A stretch of DNA of 64,000 bases from Flavonifractor sp052065355 (GCF_052065355.1 NZ_JBQHUF010000011.1:1-64000); one strand, 5' to 3'; counted from the first letter of the stretch, positions 15,176 through 23,893 are shown. The notes: generated by a model not told the origin, from the letters alone. Translations and numbers: made by a program.

Positions 15176-16714
15176 TCAGCGCTTCCGCGGAATGAGCAGC
15201 AGTCTGCCCCCCACCGGCATATCCTCTTCCAAACCGTTGGCCTGAACGATATCCCCCGCTGTGGTGCCGTAGGACTTGGCGATATCCCACAGCCGTTCTC
15301 CCGGCCCCACCATGCGCAGCACAATGGATGGGCGCTGGCTGTGGTCCAGGGGCTCCGTCTCCTCCATGGTGATGCCGCAGATCCCCGGCACGGTGCGGGA
15401 CGCCACAGCCATGTAGCGGAAGCTCACCGGGAAGCGCACCTCCAGCCCACCGGCGGCTGCCGCCGCAAATACCGGAGCTGTGCAGGAACAGTCACAGCTG
15501 CACCGGGCATATTCAGGCAGTTCCAAAGTACAGGACACCGGAAGAGTCCGGGTGACCGATCCCATATCTCCCTCATCCGTCTGGTAAAGGGCAGTGACAT
15601 TGATCTGCGCGGTAACGGTCACCCGCTCTCCATCCCTGCTCTGGGTGAGGGCACCGACACTGGCATAAGCATCGGCAGCATCTTTCAGCAGCGCCCCCGT
15701 CTCCAACACCTCCCGAACGGTGATCTCTTTCTCTCCCTTGTCCATCAGGCGGTCCAGGGTGTAATCCCTGTGCTCGGCGGTCATGGGATACAGGGTGGAG
15801 TATGCATCGGTCAGCATATGCACAGTCCGGCCTTCCCGAATCACCGCCTGGGCCAACAATCCCAGAGAGACGCTGAACATCCGCCCATCTCCCCCGTCCA
15901 TGGTGCAGTCCAGGTCGGTCAGGATCACCCGCACGTCACAGCTGGCATCCTCTCCTGCTCCGCTGACCTCCATGATCTGGGAGAACGGCAGTTCAAATTC
16001 TGCGGTGAACAAACCACCGTCCCCGCCCCGGCAGAGCAGCTGAAGCTGGGTGTCTCCCTTAAAAATCAACTTATTTCCGATTACCTTGGCCTCGCTGCAG
16101 TGGACATAAGCCCGGCTCTTCAGCAGTTCCTCCGCCTCCGGCTTCCCGCTGGAAAGAGTCAGATCATCTGAGAATGTAAAGCTTTTTTCCTGCACACAGA
16201 CTGTGGCATAAGCATCATACTGTTCAGACAGTTGCTCCACACCGAAGCGCTCCCGGTCTGGCACACCGCTGCACACGGACATGCTGACAGGGCAGAACAC
16301 CTGAATATCCGCCGCCAGGCTGACTCGCACCAGCACCTTTCTTGGGTTCAGCAGCCTGGCATCTGCGGACTGCACCCTGGGCAGGGCAGTCACCAGACAG
16401 GCAGGCGTGATGGATGGCGCGTCGGCGGTACAGGTAAACGGCAGAGATACCTCCATACGCCGCAGACCCTCCCCACCGTCAGGGCAGTAAAGCAAGACCG
16501 CCCGCACCGTGCCGGACAGCTCCACCCGCCCCTCCTGGGGCTCCTTCCCCGCCAGGCACACCGTTCCCTCTACGTCACAGATCCGCAGAATGTCCGGGCA
16601 GGCGTCCGGCACGATGGCCTCTAAAGTCTCTTCACGGCAAACCGTGGTCTCCAGTATGGTGTCACAGCCGTTCAGCTCGGTTCGTTCCAGTTCCAGTTCC
16701 AGTTCCAGCTCCAT
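15176..16714 (-). CDS. sipL: SPOCS (DUF3794) and LysM protein, SipL-like
   Basis: A 512-aa protein of repeated SPOCS/DUF3794 domains (about residues 30-430) followed by a C-terminal LysM domain in the last 50 residues, ending LWDIAKSYGTTAGDIVQANG and a short basic tail. This architecture and length match SipL of Clostridioides difficile, a coat-morphogenesis protein whose LysM domain binds SpoIVA; the gene here sits directly upstream of spoIVA and downstream of spoVM. Naming rests on architecture and position. The N-terminus is odd: four TTCCAG hexamers (16685-16708) encode an alternating Glu-Leu run. Start ATG at 16714 with AAGGAG 9 bases before. Confidence 0.82.
   Translation of the reverse strand: MELELELELERTELNGCDTILETTVCREETLEAIVPDACPDILRICDVEGTVCLAGKEPQEGRVELSGTVRAVLLYCPDGGEGLRRMEVSLPFTCTADAPSITPACLVTALPRVQSADARLLNPRKVLVRVSLAADIQVFCPVSMSVCSGVPDRERFGVEQLSEQYDAYATVCVQEKSFTFSDDLTLSSGKPEAEELLKSRAYVHCSEAKVIGNKLIFKGDTQLQLLCRGGDGGLFTAEFELPFSQIMEVSGAGEDASCDVRVILTDLDCTMDGGDGRMFSVSLGLLAQAVIREGRTVHMLTDAYSTLYPMTAEHRDYTLDRLMDKGEKEITVREVLETGALLKDAADAYASVGALTQSRDGERVTVTAQINVTALYQTDEGDMGSVTRTLPVSCTLELPEYARCSCDCSCTAPVFAAAAAGGLEVRFPVSFRYMAVASRTVPGICGITMEETEPLDHSQRPSIVLRMVGPGERLWDIAKSYGTTAGDIVQANGLEEDMPVGGRLLLIPRKR
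16685..16708. repeat. hexanucleotide tandem repeat in the sipL 5' end
   Basis: Four perfect copies of TTCCAG in a row, encoding the alternating Glu-Leu stretch at residues 2-10 of the SipL-like protein. Slippage would add or remove two residues without a frameshift. Confidence 0.85.
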
Positions 16715-16787
16715 ATTGTTCCACTCCTTGTATGGTCTGATACAGTCTTGCTACCAGACTATATGTCCAAGAAGGGTCCGGTATGCC

Positions 16788-16862
16788 TCACCCGCGGATG
16801 CCGAAAATGGTCTTCAGAATCCCTCGCAGGGCTTTTGGAGATTTTACCACCACGATCTTCAT
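16788..16862 (-). CDS. spoVM: stage V sporulation protein M (24 aa)
   Basis: The 24-residue product is MKIVVVKSPKALRGILKTIF followed by GIRG. Bacillus subtilis SpoVM (26 aa, MKFYTIKLPKFLGGIVRAML...) has the same build: MK start, a Pro-Lys at positions 9-10, an amphipathic helix and a basic end. SpoVM marks the convex forespore membrane and anchors SpoIVA. Position agrees: in Bacillus spoVM follows thiN, as here with one small ORF between. GGGAGG lies 7 bases before the ATG, and the ATG overlaps the stop of the upstream ORF (ATGA), suggesting coupling. It is too short for usual gene callers. Confidence 0.88.
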   Translation of the reverse strand: MKIVVVKSPKALRGILKTIFGIRG

Positions 16863-17029
16863 CCCATTGCCTCCCTATCACGCAAAATTCGTTCGAGCCA
16901 GTCCTTGCCCCGGTAGCCCGCCCAGGCGCCTGCGCCGAAGGCGGCCAGGCAGAGCGGATGGAACAGCAGGATCGCTCCCGCTGCGCAGACCGCCGTTGCG
17001 CTTAGTCTCTTTCTGCCTTTTGACGTCAT
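16859..17029 (-). CDS. small hydrophobic protein of unknown function upstream of spoVM
   Basis: A 56-aa product: a basic start (MTSKGRKR), a hydrophobic stretch at about residues 10-42 that could form one long or two short membrane segments, then a charged tail, GKDWLERILRDREAMG. I do not recognise the family. A G-rich SD lies just upstream. Its stop overlaps the spoVM start by four bases, so it is likely translated together with spoVM, which hints at a sporulation or forespore-membrane role (inference). The start region is folded into a stem with the thiN end (see 17030-17084). It could also be a translated leader for spoVM. Confidence 0.6.
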   Translation of the reverse strand: MTSKGRKRLSATAVCAAGAILLFHPLCLAAFGAGAWAGYRGKDWLERILRDREAMG

Positions 17030-17084
17030 AAAAGCCGCCCCCCTTTCACTGGTTCTGACCCAGTATACGCAGGGAGCGGCTTTT
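17030..17084 (-). terminator. stem-loop after thiN that pairs with the next gene's SD
   Basis: Bases 17030-17042 pair with 17072-17084 (13 bp, one G-U in RNA), with an inner 5-bp hairpin. On the minus strand the stem ends in UUUU directly before the ATG at 17029, and the G-run that should act as SD is inside the stem. Read-through from thiN would thus be ended or poorly translated. A TATACT (complement of 17062-17067) lies in the loop; a transcript started there would lack the left arm and leave the SD free. Confidence 0.55.
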
Positions 17085-17094
17085 GTGTTCAATA

Positions 17095-17748
17095 TCAGAT
17101 TTTTTCTTCCCGCTGGCTCCGGATTAACAGCGCCCGGCCATGAGAAATGGTGATCTCCATCATCTGATGTCCGGGCTCATTGCTGACCGACAGGGTATCG
17201 CCCCGGACCAACTCCGCCTGCTGAAGCGGGTATTTCATTCCCTTCAGTGTAACGCCGGATACCCTTCGATCCAGCGGCACCAGAGAGAGATAGTGGTAAT
17301 GGGGCTCATCCTCGATCTGGAACGTGCCAGGAGATAGCAGGCGCACCTCATTGTCCTCGTCCACGATCATGCCGTCCCCGCCGCGGTCCGCCAGCCACTC
17401 CAGCAAAAGCAGGTTGGAGGCTGTGTGATCCAGCCGCCCGCCGGTACAACCGCAAAGCAGCAGCCGGGAGATCCCCATGGACAAGGCCTGGTCCATAGCC
17501 GCCTGAAGGTCCGTCATATCCTTCTCCACCGGCAAAGTTACGCAGGGCACATCCAGCTCCGGGCGGTCGCCGGAATCCCAATCTCCGATCAGAAAATCCG
17601 GTTCCAGACCGGCAGCACATGCGTTGGCATAGCCACCATCGGCGCAGAACACAGTCCAGTGTCCTTTCTCCAGGTAAGGCTTCAGGAAGGCGCCGTTCTT
17701 CCACGGCGCCGCCCCTATAATCAGTCCCTGTTTCATTTCCGCTGCCAT
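17095..17748 (-). CDS. thiN: thiamine pyrophosphokinase
   Basis: Transfers pyrophosphate from ATP to thiamine, giving thiamine diphosphate in one step. It is 217 aa. Family hallmarks: CADGGYANA (about residue 35), PDFLIGDWDS with the Asp-rich catalytic loop, KDMTDLQAAM, and GCTGGRLDHTASNL. A C-terminal thiamine-binding beta domain follows. The start overlaps the rsgA stop by 16 bases; ATG at 17736 (codon 5) is an alternative. In Bacillus subtilis rpe lies between rsgA and thiN; here it is missing from that place. Confidence 0.9.
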   Translation of the reverse strand: MAAEMKQGLIIGAAPWKNGAFLKPYLEKGHWTVFCADGGYANACAAGLEPDFLIGDWDSGDRPELDVPCVTLPVEKDMTDLQAAMDQALSMGISRLLLCGCTGGRLDHTASNLLLLEWLADRGGDGMIVDEDNEVRLLSPGTFQIEDEPHYHYLSLVPLDRRVSGVTLKGMKYPLQQAELVRGDTLSVSNEPGHQMMEITISHGRALLIRSQREEKI

Positions 17749-18614
17749 TCCGGCACTTCCTTTGCCTGTTCATACAGCCGCACATAGCTGGCGTGACGGC
17801 TCTTGGGAATCAGGCCGGCCTTAACCGCTTCAAGAACTGCACAGCCTTTTTCCTTTACATGGGCGCATCCGGTAAACCGACACTTACCCAGATAGGGCTC
17901 AAACTCACGAAAGGTGTGCTCCAGTTCTTCCGGCCGACGCAGCTCCATCTCCTCGGTATCGAAGGAGGAGAATCCGGGCGTATCCGCCACAATGGCACCA
18001 TTGTCCAGCCGGAAAAGCTCCACATGTCGAGTGGTATGCCTGCCACGCCCCAGTTTATCCGATACCTCTCCCACCTGGATACGGAAATCCGGCTGGAGAG
18101 CATTCAGAATGCTGGATTTCCCAACGCCAGAATTCCCCGTAAAGGCTGACACCTTTCCAGCTATCAGGCGGCTCAGTTCCGCGATGCCTTCTCCCGTCTC
18201 CGCGCTCACCCGCAGAGTGGTAAAACCTGCCTGTACGTAGGTCTGATACAATTCCTCCGCCACGTCCAGGTCACACTTGTTCAGGACGATAATACTGTCG
18301 CAGTCCCGTCCTTCGGCGATGGAGACCACCCGGTCAATGAGAAACGGATCAGTCACTGGGATGGCCCCGGAGGCAACCACCACCAGTTGGTCGATGTTGG
18401 CTACCGCGGGGCGCTGAAATTGATTCTTTCTGGGGAGGATCGCATCCAGAATGCCGCTCTCTCCCTCCAGAGGCGTAAAGGACACCCGGTCTCCTACCAG
18501 CGGAGTCAGCTTCTGGTGGCGGAACTTGCCCCGGCCCCGGCAGGCGACCAAGTGTCCGTCTCCGCTGTCTACATAGTAGAAGCCGCTAAGGGCTTTTAAA
18601 ATGACGCCTTCCAT
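17733..18614 (-). CDS. rsgA: ribosome small-subunit assembly GTPase RsgA
   Basis: A circularly permuted GTPase that acts late in 30S maturation. It is 293 aa: an N-terminal OB fold (1-70), the GTPase core with G4 first (NKCD near residue 111), then G1 GNSGVGKSS (about 160) and G3 DTPG (about 210), and a C-terminal zinc motif with Cys and His in GKCRFTGCAHVKEKGC. It lies directly after prkC (one base between) and before thiN, the same order as in Bacillus subtilis, where PrkC phosphorylates this GTPase. Confidence 0.94.
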   Translation of the reverse strand: MEGVILKALSGFYYVDSGDGHLVACRGRGKFRHQKLTPLVGDRVSFTPLEGESGILDAILPRKNQFQRPAVANIDQLVVVASGAIPVTDPFLIDRVVSIAEGRDCDSIIVLNKCDLDVAEELYQTYVQAGFTTLRVSAETGEGIAELSRLIAGKVSAFTGNSGVGKSSILNALQPDFRIQVGEVSDKLGRGRHTTRHVELFRLDNGAIVADTPGFSSFDTEEMELRRPEELEHTFREFEPYLGKCRFTGCAHVKEKGCAVLEAVKAGLIPKSRHASYVRLYEQAKEVPEWQRK

Positions 18615-18615
18615 A

Positions 18616-20712
18616 TCAGTTGAAATTTACGGCCCTGCTCCAGGCCTCGGCCCCGTCAAAATACACGGTGACATTCTGGGTCCCGCTGCCTTTCAGCTGA
18701 ACCATCACCATCTGCATTTGAGTCTCTACTACGTCGTCGTACTGTACCTCTCCGTCTACAGCGACTACCACCTGTACAGACTCCCGACTATCCCGAGGGA
18801 GATCCACGCGGACAGAAATGGTGTTTTCTGTTGCTGTACCGCCGCCCGGAGTGGGTGCAGGAGTGCTGCTGGTCTCGGGAGTGGGTGTGGTTGTGGGCTC
18901 TGTGGTTGCGTTGGGATCAGGTCCCTTGCTCACCCGGAAACTGATGGAAGAACCCTTCTCCACTGAAACGCCGTTGTCGATACTTTGCCAGGTAATGATG
19001 CCGGGTTCCTTATCACTGTACTCCTCAGTGACGCTGGACACCACCAGCTCCAGATTTTCCTCGGCCTTCTGCCGCGCCTCTTCCTCGGTCATACCAACGA
19101 AGGTGATTACAGTGACCATTTCGGTCTTCTTTCCATCGCTGACCACCAGTTCCACACTCTCCACCTCGTCCAGAGGCGTCTTAGGCGCAGGATCCTGAGA
19201 GATCACATAGTCCTTGTTTACATCATCGTCATTTTCCCGCCGGATAGTCAGGTTCCCGGCAGCTTCGGAGAAGCCCAGCTTTGCCAGACGGCTTACCGCG
19301 ATGCGGTAGTCCAGGTTCTCCACGTCCGGCATCTCTTCCCCTTCCTCATCAGCCAGGCTGCCGTCGCTGATATCTACCGTAATAGTGGCGCCGGCAGAGG
19401 CGTTGAGCCCGTTCTTCGGTGTCTGGTTGACGATATACCCCTCAGGCAGGTCGCTGGCCACCGTGTTGCCCTGTACGATCTGGAACTGGGCCTCTATCAC
19501 TTCATTCATGGCCTGTGCCTCTTCAATGGTCTTATTATAGAGGTTGGGCACGCTGTAGGTCGTATCACCGGTAACACCGAGGCCGCTGAAGAAAGAGACA
19601 AACAGGAATACGCCGATACCTACCAAAAAGATGGCAACAGCCGCAATGGCCAGGATAATGGGCAGTTTGCTGCCATGGTCGGAGTAATCGTCGTAGTCAT
19701 CGTCCCGCTCCGGCCTGCTCTGCCGCTTGCGCGGACGGGGCTCCGCCTCCTCGGAGACATATTTGGCGGTATGCGCCGGCTGAGGACGTACACTGTGGGG
19801 AGTATTGGCGCCCAGCACCTGAGTGGGCTCGTCCCCATCCGTCACCAGTAAGTCCGCTGAAGTATAGTCAAAATTGATGCTGGGGTTCTTACGGAATTCT
19901 TCCAGGTCAGCCAGCATGGCGTCGGCGGAGATATAACGCTGATTCACGTCGGAAGCCATGGCCTTCATAGTGATGGCCTCCAGAGCTTCCGGAATCTCCG
20001 GGTCGATCTCCCGGGGTGAGAGCGGGATGGAATTGATGTGCTGGATAGCTACAGCCACAGGGGAATCGCCCTCGTAAGGCAGCCGCCCGGTAATCATTTC
20101 GTAGAGCACTACACCGGCGGAATAGATGTCGCTGCGGGCATCAATATGGCTGCCTCGTGCCTGCTCGGGCGAAATATAGTGAACGGAGCCTAAAGCCTCC
20201 TGGGTCAAAGTAGCCTGGGCAGCAGAGGTAAGCCGGGCGATGCCGAAATCAGCCACCTTCAGACTGCCATCCCGCAGAACCATCACATTATGGGGCTTAA
20301 TGTCCCGGTGAATGATTCCACGGCTGTGCGCATGGGACAGAGCCTTCATGATCTGGGTAATGAAATGGAGCGCCTCCCGCCAGGCCAGCTTGCCGCCCTT
20401 CTTCTGCATGTACTGCTTCAGGGTAATGCCGTCCAGCAGTTCCATTACAATATAATCCAGCTCCGGCGTGTGGGACACGTCGTACACGGCCATGATATTG
20501 GGATGGGAGAGCATAGCCACAGCCTGGGACTCATCGTGGAACCGGCGGCGGAACTCCGCATCCTGAGCTAGCTCCTCTTTCAGGATCTTGATAGCTACCA
20601 GGCGGTTGAGCCGGTGATCTCTGCCTTTGAATACCACCGCCATACCACCGATGCCGATGCGCTCCAGGATTTCATATCGGTTGTCGAGTAATTTCCCTAT
20701 GTACTGATCCAT
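18616..20712 (-). CDS. prkC: PASTA-domain Ser/Thr protein kinase
   Basis: A membrane kinase sensing muropeptides or lipid II in related species, affecting cell-wall growth and spore germination. It is 698 aa: a Hanks kinase domain (about 10-270) with VAIKILKEE, HRDIKPHN and DFGIARL; a cytoplasmic linker rich in charged residues; one transmembrane segment near 350-375; three PASTA repeats (about 385-590); a Thr/Pro-rich linker; and an extra C-terminal beta-rich domain of about 70 residues that I do not recognise. The phosphatase gene precedes it by 16 bases and rsgA follows. Confidence 0.94.
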   Translation of the reverse strand: MDQYIGKLLDNRYEILERIGIGGMAVVFKGRDHRLNRLVAIKILKEELAQDAEFRRRFHDESQAVAMLSHPNIMAVYDVSHTPELDYIVMELLDGITLKQYMQKKGGKLAWREALHFITQIMKALSHAHSRGIIHRDIKPHNVMVLRDGSLKVADFGIARLTSAAQATLTQEALGSVHYISPEQARGSHIDARSDIYSAGVVLYEMITGRLPYEGDSPVAVAIQHINSIPLSPREIDPEIPEALEAITMKAMASDVNQRYISADAMLADLEEFRKNPSINFDYTSADLLVTDGDEPTQVLGANTPHSVRPQPAHTAKYVSEEAEPRPRKRQSRPERDDDYDDYSDHGSKLPIILAIAAVAIFLVGIGVFLFVSFFSGLGVTGDTTYSVPNLYNKTIEEAQAMNEVIEAQFQIVQGNTVASDLPEGYIVNQTPKNGLNASAGATITVDISDGSLADEEGEEMPDVENLDYRIAVSRLAKLGFSEAAGNLTIRRENDDDVNKDYVISQDPAPKTPLDEVESVELVVSDGKKTEMVTVITFVGMTEEEARQKAEENLELVVSSVTEEYSDKEPGIITWQSIDNGVSVEKGSSISFRVSKGPDPNATTEPTTTPTPETSSTPAPTPGGGTATENTISVRVDLPRDSRESVQVVVAVDGEVQYDDVVETQMQMVMVQLKGSGTQNVTVYFDGAEAWSRAVNFN

Positions 20713-20728
20713 AGTTCATTACCCCCTT

Positions 20729-21460
20729 TTAAACGATCTGGAAGAGGACGGCCGTAACATTGTCCGGCGCGCCTCTGGACAGCGTGATATCCAGCAGCCG
20801 CTGGCAGCATTCCGCCGCCTCTCCGCCGTGGATGACCTCATACAGGATCTCCTGATCGGTCACAATATTGCTCAGTCCGTCGGAACAGAGCAGGAGATAG
20901 TCGCCGGGTACCAGCTGCTTCTCATACAGATCCGCCCGGATCTGCTCCTCCGCACCCAGCGCACGGGTAATCAGATTCTTCCGTGGATGGGTCCGTGCCT
21001 CCTCCGGCGTGATATCACCCCGAGCCACCATATCCTCTACCACAGAGTGGTCGCGGGTCAAGCGAGTAATGCCGCCCTCATTGATATGGTACGCCCGGCT
21101 GTCGCCGATATTCAGCAGATATGCCACGTTCTCTACAATAAGCACCGCCACCATGGTGGTACCCATGCCCCGGCAATCGGGGTCTGTACAAGCCCGATGG
21201 AACACGGCGGAGTTTGCTGTTGCCGCCGCCTGACTCAGTACCGCCGGCGGACCAGCCTCGTCTTCCGGTCCCATATTCTGCAGGGTGTCCACAAAGGTCT
21301 CTACCGCGATCAGGCTGGCAATATTGCCAGCCTTTGCACCGCCCATACCATCGCACACCACACCTACGGCCAGATGCTCTGAAGGCACGTCTAAGTAATA
21401 TCCGTCCTGATTTTGCGTGCGGATCGCACCTTTATCGGTCACGCCCCATGCATGTATCAT
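20729..21460 (-). CDS. prpC: PP2C-family Ser/Thr protein phosphatase
   Basis: Metal-dependent phosphatase that reverses PrkC phosphorylation. It is 243 aa, with the PP2C motifs TQNQDGYY (first metal Asp region), VCDGMGGAKAGNIAS, GTTMVAVLI, NIGDSRAY, TRDHSVVEDM, LLCSDGLSN and GAPDNVTAVLF. The pair prpC-prkC is a widespread Firmicutes arrangement. A gap of 75 bases separates it from rlmN upstream; I see no clear promoter in it. Confidence 0.93.
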   Translation of the reverse strand: MIHAWGVTDKGAIRTQNQDGYYLDVPSEHLAVGVVCDGMGGAKAGNIASLIAVETFVDTLQNMGPEDEAGPPAVLSQAAATANSAVFHRACTDPDCRGMGTTMVAVLIVENVAYLLNIGDSRAYHINEGGITRLTRDHSVVEDMVARGDITPEEARTHPRKNLITRALGAEEQIRADLYEKQLVPGDYLLLCSDGLSNIVTDQEILYEVIHGGEAAECCQRLLDITLSRGAPDNVTAVLFQIV

Positions 21461-21535
21461 TGTGAATCAGCCTCTTTCCCGTACGAAAATTGCATAGCCG
21501 CTTCCCCGTCCCGCACGGCCGGACAGGGAGCCCCG

Positions 21536-22573
21536 TCAGTCTGAATCAACATTCTGCTCCTGCATGCGTTTGCGGCGGAGCTGTCCGCAGGAGGCGTCGA
21601 TATCTCCGCCCAGCTTTCTGCGCACAGTGGCGGTAATTCCCTGCTGCTCCAGCCGCTTCTGAAAAGCCGCTACCCGGCGGCTGGGCTTCAGCGGGCTTTC
21701 CGCCACATCGTTCAAAGGAATCAAATTGACATGCCCCGGTGTCCCCTTCAAATGGCGGGCCAACAGATCAGCCTGCCAGTCCGCATCATTGACACCGTCG
21801 ATCATGGCATACTCATAGGAGATCCGCCGGCCTGTCTTTTCAAAATAGCGCCGACATGTCTCAAACAGGTTCTCCACACCCACAGAGCGATTCACCGGCA
21901 TGATTTTGCTGCGGGTCTCATCGTCGGGGGCATGAAGCGACACGGATAATGTTAATTGTAACTGATGTTCCGCCAGTTTGTCAATTTTTTCAGTGAGGCC
22001 ACAGGTGGACAGGGAGATATGGCGCATGCCGATGTTCAGTCCCTCCGGGCTGTTGACCAACTCCAGGAACCGCAGCACCGTATCAAAATTGTCCAGCGGT
22101 TCTCCAATGCCCATAAGCACAATATTGCTGATAGGCAGCCCGGAATCCAGCTGGGTAAAAAGGACCTGGTCCAGCATCTCTGCCGGAGTCAAATCCCGCA
22201 CCTTACCGCTCAACGTGGAGGCGCAGAAGGCACAGCCCATACGGCAGCCCACCTGGGAGGATATGCATACAGTATTCCCATGATGATACTGCATCAAAAC
22301 AGTTTCGATGCAGTTTCCGTCACCCAGCCGCCACAGATACTTTATTGTACCGTCCAGGGCAGAGACCTGCTTCCGCTCTACCTCCGGCGGGCAGAGAATA
22401 CAGCTGTCCTTCAGCTTTTCCCGCAGGGCTTTGGACAGGTTGGTCATCTCATCAAAAGAGCGTGCCCCCCTGTGAAGCCACTGAAAGACCTGCTTAGCCC
22501 GAAACGCCGGCTCCCCCAGCTCTTTAAAAAAAGCGGTCATCTCCGCCAGGTTCATGGATTTCAGATCAGTCAT
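21536..22573 (-). CDS. rlmN: dual-specificity 23S rRNA/tRNA methyltransferase RlmN
   Basis: A radical-SAM enzyme that methylates C2 of A2503 in 23S rRNA and A37 in some tRNAs. It is 345 aa. The cluster motif is GCRMGCAFCAST (CxxxCxxC, about residue 108). The accessory Cys expected for the methyl-carrier mechanism appear in LSTCGL and near the C-terminus in DASCGQLR. The start overlaps the rsmB stop by four bases. The order rsmB-rlmN-prpC-prkC matches Bacillus subtilis. Confidence 0.95.
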   Translation of the reverse strand: MTDLKSMNLAEMTAFFKELGEPAFRAKQVFQWLHRGARSFDEMTNLSKALREKLKDSCILCPPEVERKQVSALDGTIKYLWRLGDGNCIETVLMQYHHGNTVCISSQVGCRMGCAFCASTLSGKVRDLTPAEMLDQVLFTQLDSGLPISNIVLMGIGEPLDNFDTVLRFLELVNSPEGLNIGMRHISLSTCGLTEKIDKLAEHQLQLTLSVSLHAPDDETRSKIMPVNRSVGVENLFETCRRYFEKTGRRISYEYAMIDGVNDADWQADLLARHLKGTPGHVNLIPLNDVAESPLKPSRRVAAFQKRLEQQGITATVRRKLGGDIDASCGQLRRKRMQEQNVDSD

Positions 22574-23892
22574 GGGAGCCTCCTCAGCTTCGCAAAAAAG
22601 AACCCGTCAGTATTATGGCGATGGGGCCAACAGGTCACCATGCCCGTATCCGCACCCTCAAAGTCGCCGGGAACTTCCGCTCTCTCTAATGTAAAGTCTT
22701 TTCGCTTGCCTAAAAACGTTCTAACGACATCCTCGTTTTCCCGTTCCAACAAGGTACATGTGGCATACAGCAGCGCTCCGCCAGGTCTCACATAGCGGGC
22801 TACGTTATCCAGAATGGCACTCTGCACGCGCGGCAGCCCCTCCAACGGCTTGGGATCTTTATAGCGGATATCCGGCTTTTTACGGATGATACCCAGACCG
22901 GAGCAGGGAACATCCGCAATCACCAAGTCAAACCCGTCAAGGAGTTCACCCTTACAGTCCTTGCCGTCCAGCAGCTCTGCTGAAATACAGTCAAGACCCA
23001 AGCGTTTGGCACCGGCCCGGATCAACTCAATTTTATGTGGGTGGATGTCACAGGAGAGCACACTCCCCTGTCCGCCCATGGCAATAGCAGCAGCAAAGGA
23101 TTTCCCACCTGGCGCAGCACAAGCATCCAGCACCTTTATGCCGGGACGGGGTGCGGCGGCCAGTACCGCCAGCCGGGCGGCGGCATCCTGGATGTAAAAC
23201 AGCCCCTTTTGAAAAGCAGTTAATTCCTCCAGGCTGCCAGTGTGGGACAAAAGCAGGCAGTCCGGCAGCCAGGGGTGGAGTGTAACCTCCACGCCCTCCG
23301 CCTGCAGCGCAGCTGCCACATCTTCTGTGGTAGCTCTGATGGTATTCACCTGAGCGCAGGTGGGAGGTTCCCCATTGTCGGCGGCCATGAGCAGTTCCGC
23401 CTCCTCCCTGCCCAGCCTGGAGCGAAAGGCTTCCCCCAGCCACTGGGGATGGCTGTACCGAATCGCCGGGTCCTTGGGGGACTCCAAGCTGTCCTTCTGT
23501 CGCACCAAAGACCGGAGCACACCGTTGACCAATCCAGCGGATCGGGGATTCCTGGAGTTCTCCCGCGCCAGATCTACCGCCTCACTGACGGCAGCATGGT
23601 CAGGAACTCTGTCAAGGAAAAGCACTTGATAAGCACCAAGACGCAAGGAATTACGGACAGCTGGCTCCATTTTCTCCAACTTTACCGTAGACAATCTACC
23701 CAGGTGGTGGTCCAGCAGCAGCCGGTTCTGGAGCACACCAAAGCACAGCCGGGTCGCCAGGGCAGCGTCTCGGCCGTCCAGCCCGGCGGACCGAAGAGAT
23801 TTCTTCAAAAATCCGTCCGACCAGGCGCCCTGTTTTTCACAGGCCGTCAGGACCCGCAGAGCTACTCCCCGGGCTGAGATCCGCTCACCCAT
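22570..23892 (-). CDS. rsmB: 16S rRNA m5C967 methyltransferase RsmB
   Basis: Methylates a 16S rRNA cytosine. It is 440 aa with an N-terminal NusB-like RNA-binding domain (about 1-130) and a C-terminal Rossmann methyltransferase with VLDACAAPGGKS (SAM loop), IADVPCSGLG (active-site Pro-Cys) and LLYATCTLLERENEDVV (second Cys). The start at 23892 has GGAGGG 7 bases upstream; the longer frame reads back through the protease gene and looks unreal. It follows the YugP-type protease gene directly, probably on one transcript from def/fmt. Confidence 0.93.
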   Translation of the reverse strand: MGERISARGVALRVLTACEKQGAWSDGFLKKSLRSAGLDGRDAALATRLCFGVLQNRLLLDHHLGRLSTVKLEKMEPAVRNSLRLGAYQVLFLDRVPDHAAVSEAVDLARENSRNPRSAGLVNGVLRSLVRQKDSLESPKDPAIRYSHPQWLGEAFRSRLGREEAELLMAADNGEPPTCAQVNTIRATTEDVAAALQAEGVEVTLHPWLPDCLLLSHTGSLEELTAFQKGLFYIQDAAARLAVLAAAPRPGIKVLDACAAPGGKSFAAAIAMGGQGSVLSCDIHPHKIELIRAGAKRLGLDCISAELLDGKDCKGELLDGFDLVIADVPCSGLGIIRKKPDIRYKDPKPLEGLPRVQSAILDNVARYVRPGGALLYATCTLLERENEDVVRTFLGKRKDFTLERAEVPGDFEGADTGMVTCWPHRHNTDGFFFAKLRRLP

Positions 23893-23893
23893 A

